A stretch of DNA of 8,849 bases, from positions 1 to 8,849 of the forward strand of contig DASRMF010000027.1 of assembly GCA_035648055.1 (NCBI GenBank), read 5' to 3'. A program made the position numbers and the translations under genes. Positions 6,233 to 8,849 of this stretch are shown one piece after another. How positions within the stretch are numbered: position 1 is the first letter of the stretch; every line of letters begins with the position of its first letter. The DNA comes from Sediminicultor sp035648055 (GTDB lineage: Bacteria; Atribacterota; Phoenicimicrobiia; Phoenicimicrobiales; Phoenicimicrobiaceae). The notes beneath the pieces were generated by a model. The model did not search any database. It saw only the letters and a program-made list of their open reading frames with translations, and was not told the DNA's origin.

Positions 6233-6439
6233 ATGAAAGCTAATGAATTAAGAGATTTGTCATTAGAAGAATTACAAAAGAAGCTAACTGATTTTAAAGA
6301 CGAATTATTTAGTTTGAGATTTCAAGTTGTTACAGGACAGTTAGGTAATTCTATGAGAATAAAAGAAGTAAGACATAATATTGCTAGAGCAAAAACAATT
6401 TTAAGAGAAATTGAATTAGAAAAAAGTAAATTAAATTAA
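6233..6439 (+). CDS. rpmC: 50S ribosomal protein uL29
   Basis: uL29 is a small two-helix protein beside uL23 near the exit tunnel. The 68-residue protein begins MKANELRDLSLEELQKKL and has the family's FSLRFQ segment (about 26-31), QLGNSMRIKEVRHNIARAKT (about 36-55) and a Glu/Lys-rich end. It starts directly after the rplP TAA with no gap; GGTGG in the end of rplP is a modest binding site, so coupling with rplP is likely. Confidence 0.97.
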   Translation: MKANELRDLSLEELQKKLTDFKDELFSLRFQVVTGQLGNSMRIKEVRHNIARAKTILREIELEKSKLN

Positions 6440-6457
6440 GATAAAAAGGAGGGTTAA

Positions 6458-6715
6458 ATGCTGTCCGGGAAAAAAATTAAAACAAAAATTGGAAAAGTTG
6501 TAAGTGATGGTATGGAAAAGAGCGTAGTGGTAAAAGTTGAATACCTGGTATCACATCCTCTTTACAAAAAAAGGATAAAAAAATCAAGTAAATTTATGGC
6601 ACATGATGAAAAAGATATCTGTAACATCGGTGATAAAGTAAAAATTGCTGAAACTCGACCTTTAAGTAAAAGAAAAAGATGGAGAGTTACGGAAATACTA
6701 GAAAAAACGAAATAA
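6458..6715 (+). CDS. rpsQ: 30S ribosomal protein uS17
   Basis: uS17 is a primary 16S rRNA-binding protein with an OB fold. The protein has 85 residues, normal length. Conserved parts are IGKVVSDGMEKSVVVKVE (about 11-28), the HPLYKKRIKKSSKFMAHDE loop (about 33-51), the IGDKVKIAETRPLSKRKRW segment (about 57-75) and a closing VTEILEK. AAGGAGGG lies 5 nt before the ATG. It is the last gene of the S10 operon in the E. coli arrangement, and here too a long gap follows. Confidence 0.98.
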   Translation: MLSGKKIKTKIGKVVSDGMEKSVVVKVEYLVSHPLYKKRIKKSSKFMAHDEKDICNIGDKVKIAETRPLSKRKRWRVTEILEKTK

Positions 6716-6868
6716 AGGAATTCAAATTAAATAGTGAATAGTATTTAGTAAATAGAATAAAGTAACGTGTGATTAGTAATAACCGGTAAACTAACTAGTA
6801 ATTGATAACTAAATACTAACGACTAACGTCTATATACTAATTATGATTAGGGAGAGAGGGTAGTTAAA
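6716..6868 (+). repeat. 153-bp S10/spc gap with TAGTA/ACTAA-type degenerate repeats
   Basis: This noncoding stretch is composed largely of variants of TAGTA, TAGTAAT and their complements ACTAA and TACTAA. An exact 11-bp inverted pair links TAGTATTTAGT (6739-6749) and ACTAAATACTA (6808-6818). It contains almost no G/C-rich sequence, unlike the heptamer arrays. It falls exactly where E. coli separates the S10 and spc operons, so a promoter for rplN may lie here. No open frame of interest is present. Confidence 0.6.
6833..6838 (+). promoter_or_regulatory. Possible -10 element upstream of rplN
   Basis: TATACT lies 30 nt before the rplN ATG, leaving room for a short leader. No good -35 hexamer sits 16-18 bp upstream (a TTGATA at 6802-6807 is 25 bp away). 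The position at the S10/spc boundary is the main argument, and AT-rich sequence gives such hits by chance. Confidence 0.2.
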
Positions 6869-7237
6869 ATGATACAGATGCAAACACGTTTATTTGTTGC
6901 GGATAATTCGGGTGCTAAAGAAATACAATGTATAAAAGTTTTAGGCGGTTCCCGTAGGAGATATGCTAGAATAGGAGACATTATTGTTGCCTCAGTTAAG
7001 GTTGCAGCAGTGGGAGGAACCTGCAAAAAAGGTGAAGTTGTTAAGGCAGTTGTTGTAAGAACCAGGAAAGAACTTGGCCGATCAGATGGTTCTTATATTA
7101 GGTTTGACGATAATGCAGCAGTTGTTATTAGTAATCAGAATGAACCGGTTGGAACAAGAATATTTGGACCAGTTGCTCGAGAATTAAGAAATAAAAATTT
7201 TATGAAGATAATTTCACTAGCGCCTGAGGTAGTATAA
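6869..7237 (+). CDS. rplN: 50S ribosomal protein uL14
   Basis: uL14 lies on the subunit interface, contacts 16S rRNA through an intersubunit bridge, and is the binding site of the silencing factor RsfS. The protein has 122 residues, exactly the usual length. It begins MIQMQTRLFVADNSGAKEIQCIKVLGGS, with DGSYIRFDDNAAVVI (about 94-108) and GTRIFGPVARELR (about 116-128 in aligned families, near the C-terminus here) ahead of the final FMKIISLAPEVV. It is the first gene of the spc operon arrangement. The ATG follows a purine-rich site GGGAGAGAGGG (6850-6860). Confidence 0.98.
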   Translation: MIQMQTRLFVADNSGAKEIQCIKVLGGSRRRYARIGDIIVASVKVAAVGGTCKKGEVVKAVVVRTRKELGRSDGSYIRFDDNAAVVISNQNEPVGTRIFGPVARELRNKNFMKIISLAPEVV

Positions 7238-7254
7238 AAAGGAGGGATAGCAAT

Positions 7255-7587
7255 TTGGTTAACGGTAAAATTGGTTTTAAAAAAGGTGATAAAGTATTAA
7301 TTATCATCGGAGAAGATAAAGGCAAAAAAGGAAAAATTGTTCGTATTTTTCCTAAGAAGACGCAAGTGATAGTTGAAGGTGTTAATTTTTTAAAGAAGCA
7401 CTCTAAACCTACCCAAAAATCTCCTCAGGGCGGAATAATTAAACAGGAAGGCGCATTGCATATTTCTAACATCAGATTAATTTGCAATAAATGTAATAAG
7501 CCTACTGCCATTAGAAGAGAGAGGATTAAAGAGGGCAAAAGAGTGAGAGTGTGTAAAAAATGTGGAGAAATAATAGACAAGGTTTAG
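7255..7587 (+). CDS. rplX: 50S ribosomal protein uL24
   Basis: uL24 is an assembly-initiator protein of the 50S subunit near the tunnel exit. It starts with TTG 7255, the only sensible start, with AAAGGAGGG 8 nt upstream; 110 residues result, normal length. The KOW domain is FKKGDKVLIIIGEDKGKKGKI (about 8-28). The C-terminal part carries four cysteines as CNKC (77-80) and CKKC (100-103), a ribbon-like pair that could bind zinc; this is seen in some bacterial uL24 and lost in others such as E. coli. It lies between rplN and rplE as usual. Confidence 0.98.
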   Translation: MVNGKIGFKKGDKVLIIIGEDKGKKGKIVRIFPKKTQVIVEGVNFLKKHSKPTQKSPQGGIIKQEGALHISNIRLICNKCNKPTAIRRERIKEGKRVRVCKKCGEIIDKV

Positions 7588-7598
7588 GAGGTTGAACT

Positions 7599-8138
7599 AT
7601 GCCCCGATTGAAAGATAAATATTTGAAACAAGTTGTGCCAGAGATGATGAAAAAGTTTAAATATAAAAGCGTGATGGCCGTTCCCAGATTGCAGAAAACA
7701 GTAATTAATATTGGGTTAGGAAGTGCTACAAAAGACTCAAAAATTATGGATGAAGCAGTCAAGGGATTAGCTGTTATTAGCGGACAAAAACCTATCATTA
7801 CTCGGGCCAAAAAATCTATATCTAATTTTGGAGTTAGAAAGGATATGCCAATAGGTTGCAAAGTTACTTTACGGAGTGATAGAATGTATGAATTCTTAGA
7901 TAAGTTTATTAATATAGCTATCGCCAGAATTCGAGATTTTAGAGGTATTCCCTCAGATTCTTTTGATGGGAGAGGGAATTATACTATAGGTGTAAAAGAA
8001 CAGTTAATTTTTCCCGAGATAAATTATGATCAGGTTACCAATACTTTAGGAATGAATATTACCATTGTAACAAGTGCCTTAAATGACGAAGAAGGGAAAG
8101 CCCTTTTAGAATTAATGGGTGCTCCTTTTAAAAAATAG
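7599..8138 (+). CDS. rplE: 50S ribosomal protein uL5
   Basis: uL5 binds 5S rRNA in the central protuberance and contacts P-site tRNA. The protein has 179 residues, normal length. Conserved parts are NIGLGSATKDSKIMDEAV (about 37-54), SGQKPIITRAKKSISNFGVRKDMPIGCKVTLR (about 61-92), the FRGIPSDSFDGRGNYTIGVKEQLIFPEI core (about 114-141) and GMNITIVTSA (about 151-160). AGGAGGTTG overlapping the rplX stop gives the binding site. It is followed by a 111-bp gap rather than the usual tight junction with rpsN. Confidence 0.98.
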   Translation: MPRLKDKYLKQVVPEMMKKFKYKSVMAVPRLQKTVINIGLGSATKDSKIMDEAVKGLAVISGQKPIITRAKKSISNFGVRKDMPIGCKVTLRSDRMYEFLDKFINIAIARIRDFRGIPSDSFDGRGNYTIGVKEQLIFPEINYDQVTNTLGMNITIVTSALNDEEGKALLELMGAPFKK

Positions 8139-8249
8139 CGTAGAGCGTATAGGATAAAACAAAAAACTAAAAACGCAAAGTGAAAAGCGTAAACGCTATA
8201 ATTCTAGAAATAAGTAAGTCATATTCTGTACTAAAAAGGAGGAAATAGT
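8138..8249 (+). repeat. rplE-rpsN gap with degraded GCGTA heptamers
   Basis: The rplE stop codon runs into GCGTAGA GCGTATA (8138-8151), two 7-bp units similar to the complement of the ACGCRAT arrays (GCGTATC/GCGTATT). Further on come AAACGCAAAG and the short palindrome AGCGT-AA-ACGCT (8186-8197). The rest is A-rich with no gene. The rpsN binding site AAAGGAGG lies at 8235-8242. Relation to the heptamer arrays is plausible but the match is degraded. Confidence 0.45.
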
Positions 8250-8435
8250 GTGGCTAAAACAGCCCTAGTAGTAAAAGCTAAAAAAGAACCTAGATACAAA
8301 GTAAGGAAATATTTTCGTTGTAATATTTGCGGAAGACCTCGAGGCTATATGCGAAAATTTGGTATATGCAGAATATGTTTCAGAACAATGGCCCATAAGG
8401 GAGAATTGCCAGGGGTCACTAAGTCAAGCTGGTAA
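8250..8435 (+). CDS. rpsN: 30S ribosomal protein uS14, zinc-binding type
   Basis: uS14 belongs to the 30S head near uS3 and uS10. The start is GTG 8250, giving 61 residues, the length of the short zinc-binding (type Z) family. The zinc-binding cysteines are CNIC (24-27) and CRIC (40-43), and the family end GELPGVTKSSW is present. The N-terminus MAKTALVVKAKKEP is typical. AAAGGAGG lies 7 nt upstream. Organisms with this form may have a second zinc-free copy elsewhere; none is in this window. Confidence 0.98.
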   Translation: MAKTALVVKAKKEPRYKVRKYFRCNICGRPRGYMRKFGICRICFRTMAHKGELPGVTKSSW

Positions 8436-8496
8436 AGATATATTTAACGAAGTCTACTATAATGAGTTGGAGTTAAAAGAGAGGAGGATATTATAT

Positions 8497-8849
8497 ATGA
8501 GTGTTGTAACGGATCCTGTTGCTGATATGCTAACTAGAATTCGAAATGCCAACAAGGTGCGGCATGATTCTTTAATTGTACCATCATCAAAGTTAAAATT
8601 AGAAGTTTCTCGTATATTGAAAGACGAAGGTTTTATTAGAGATTATAGATATAGAGCGGATAGCAAACAAGGTCAATTAACCATCTATTTAAAATATGTT
8701 AATAAAGAAAAGACCATTAATAATCTTAAAAGAATTAGTAAGCCTGGGTTGAGAGTCTATGTAAAAAAAGACGAGATACCAGAAGTATTAGGCGGTCTTG
8801 GGATCGCTATAATTTCTACCTCTAATGGTATAATGACTGGTAAAGAGGC
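8497..8849 (+). CDS. rpsH: 30S ribosomal protein uS8 (partial, 3' end beyond window)
   Basis: uS8 is a central 16S rRNA-binding protein of the 30S platform. The reading frame opens at ATG 8497 with GAGGAGG 9 nt upstream and stays open to the window edge, giving 117 codons. It begins MSVVTDPVADMLTRIRNANK, the family N-terminus; SSKLKLEVSRILKDEGFI (about 31-48) and KRISKPGLRVYVKKDEIPEVLGGLGIAIISTSNGIMTGKE (78 onward) are also typical. Roughly 15 residues, including the conserved C-terminal strand, are missing only because the window ends. Confidence 0.97.
   Translation, partial: MSVVTDPVADMLTRIRNANKVRHDSLIVPSSKLKLEVSRILKDEGFIRDYRYRADSKQGQLTIYLKYVNKEKTINNLKRISKPGLRVYVKKDEIPEVLGGLGIAIISTSNGIMTGKE

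Noticed and set aside
7526..7861. Minus-strand open frame across the rplX-rplE junction
   Set aside because: It covers conserved coding regions of both genes on the opposite strand and has no recognisable domain or binding site.

Overview
The window holds the junction of the bacterial str operon (its last gene, tuf) with the S10 and spc ribosomal-protein operons. All genes lie on the + strand in the order tuf, rpsJ, rplC, rplD, rplW, rplB, rpsS, rplV, rpsC, rplP, rpmC, rpsQ, rplN, rplX, rplE, rpsN, rpsH; rpsH runs off the right edge. Every gene is intact and of normal family length, and the order is the classical bacterial one.

The organism is a bacterium: the bacterial-type proteins bL29 neighbour (rpmC), four-cysteine uS14, and strong GGAGG Shine-Dalgarno sites show this. 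The ribosomal-protein genes are AT-rich, with A/T-ending codons. uS14 is the short zinc-binding form and uL24 carries four cysteines. Joined tuf-rpsJ is widespread among bacterial phyla, so the window does not fix a lineage. An uncultured anaerobic AT-rich lineage such as Atribacterota is a guess only; a protein search or 16S gene would be needed.

Layout: tuf (23-1219) is followed by a 195-bp gap with an unusual symmetric structure: two inverted arrays of a 7-bp repeat (ACGCRAT) flanking a perfect 26-bp palindrome. rpsJ follows, then a 138-bp gap with a third heptamer array just before rplC. From rplC to rpsS the genes are tightly packed (rplD and rplW overlap by one base). A 134-bp AT-rich gap with small hairpins precedes rplV. 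rplV, rpsC, rplP, rpmC and rpsQ are again packed (rpsC and rplP overlap by 17 bp). A 153-bp gap made of degenerate TAGTA/ACTAA-like motifs lies at the S10/spc boundary. After rplN, rplX and rplE, a 111-bp gap with a degraded heptamer-like motif precedes rpsN and rpsH.

Together the genes encode the elongation factor that delivers aminoacyl-tRNA plus large-subunit proteins (uL2, uL3, uL4, uL5, uL14, uL16, uL22, uL23, uL24, uL29) and small-subunit proteins (uS3, uS8, uS10, uS14, uS17, uS19). Nothing in the coding content points to a new system. The points worth attention are the intergenic repeats inside an operon that is usually compact, the different base composition of tuf, a divergent switch I stretch in EF-Tu, and several non-AUG starts.
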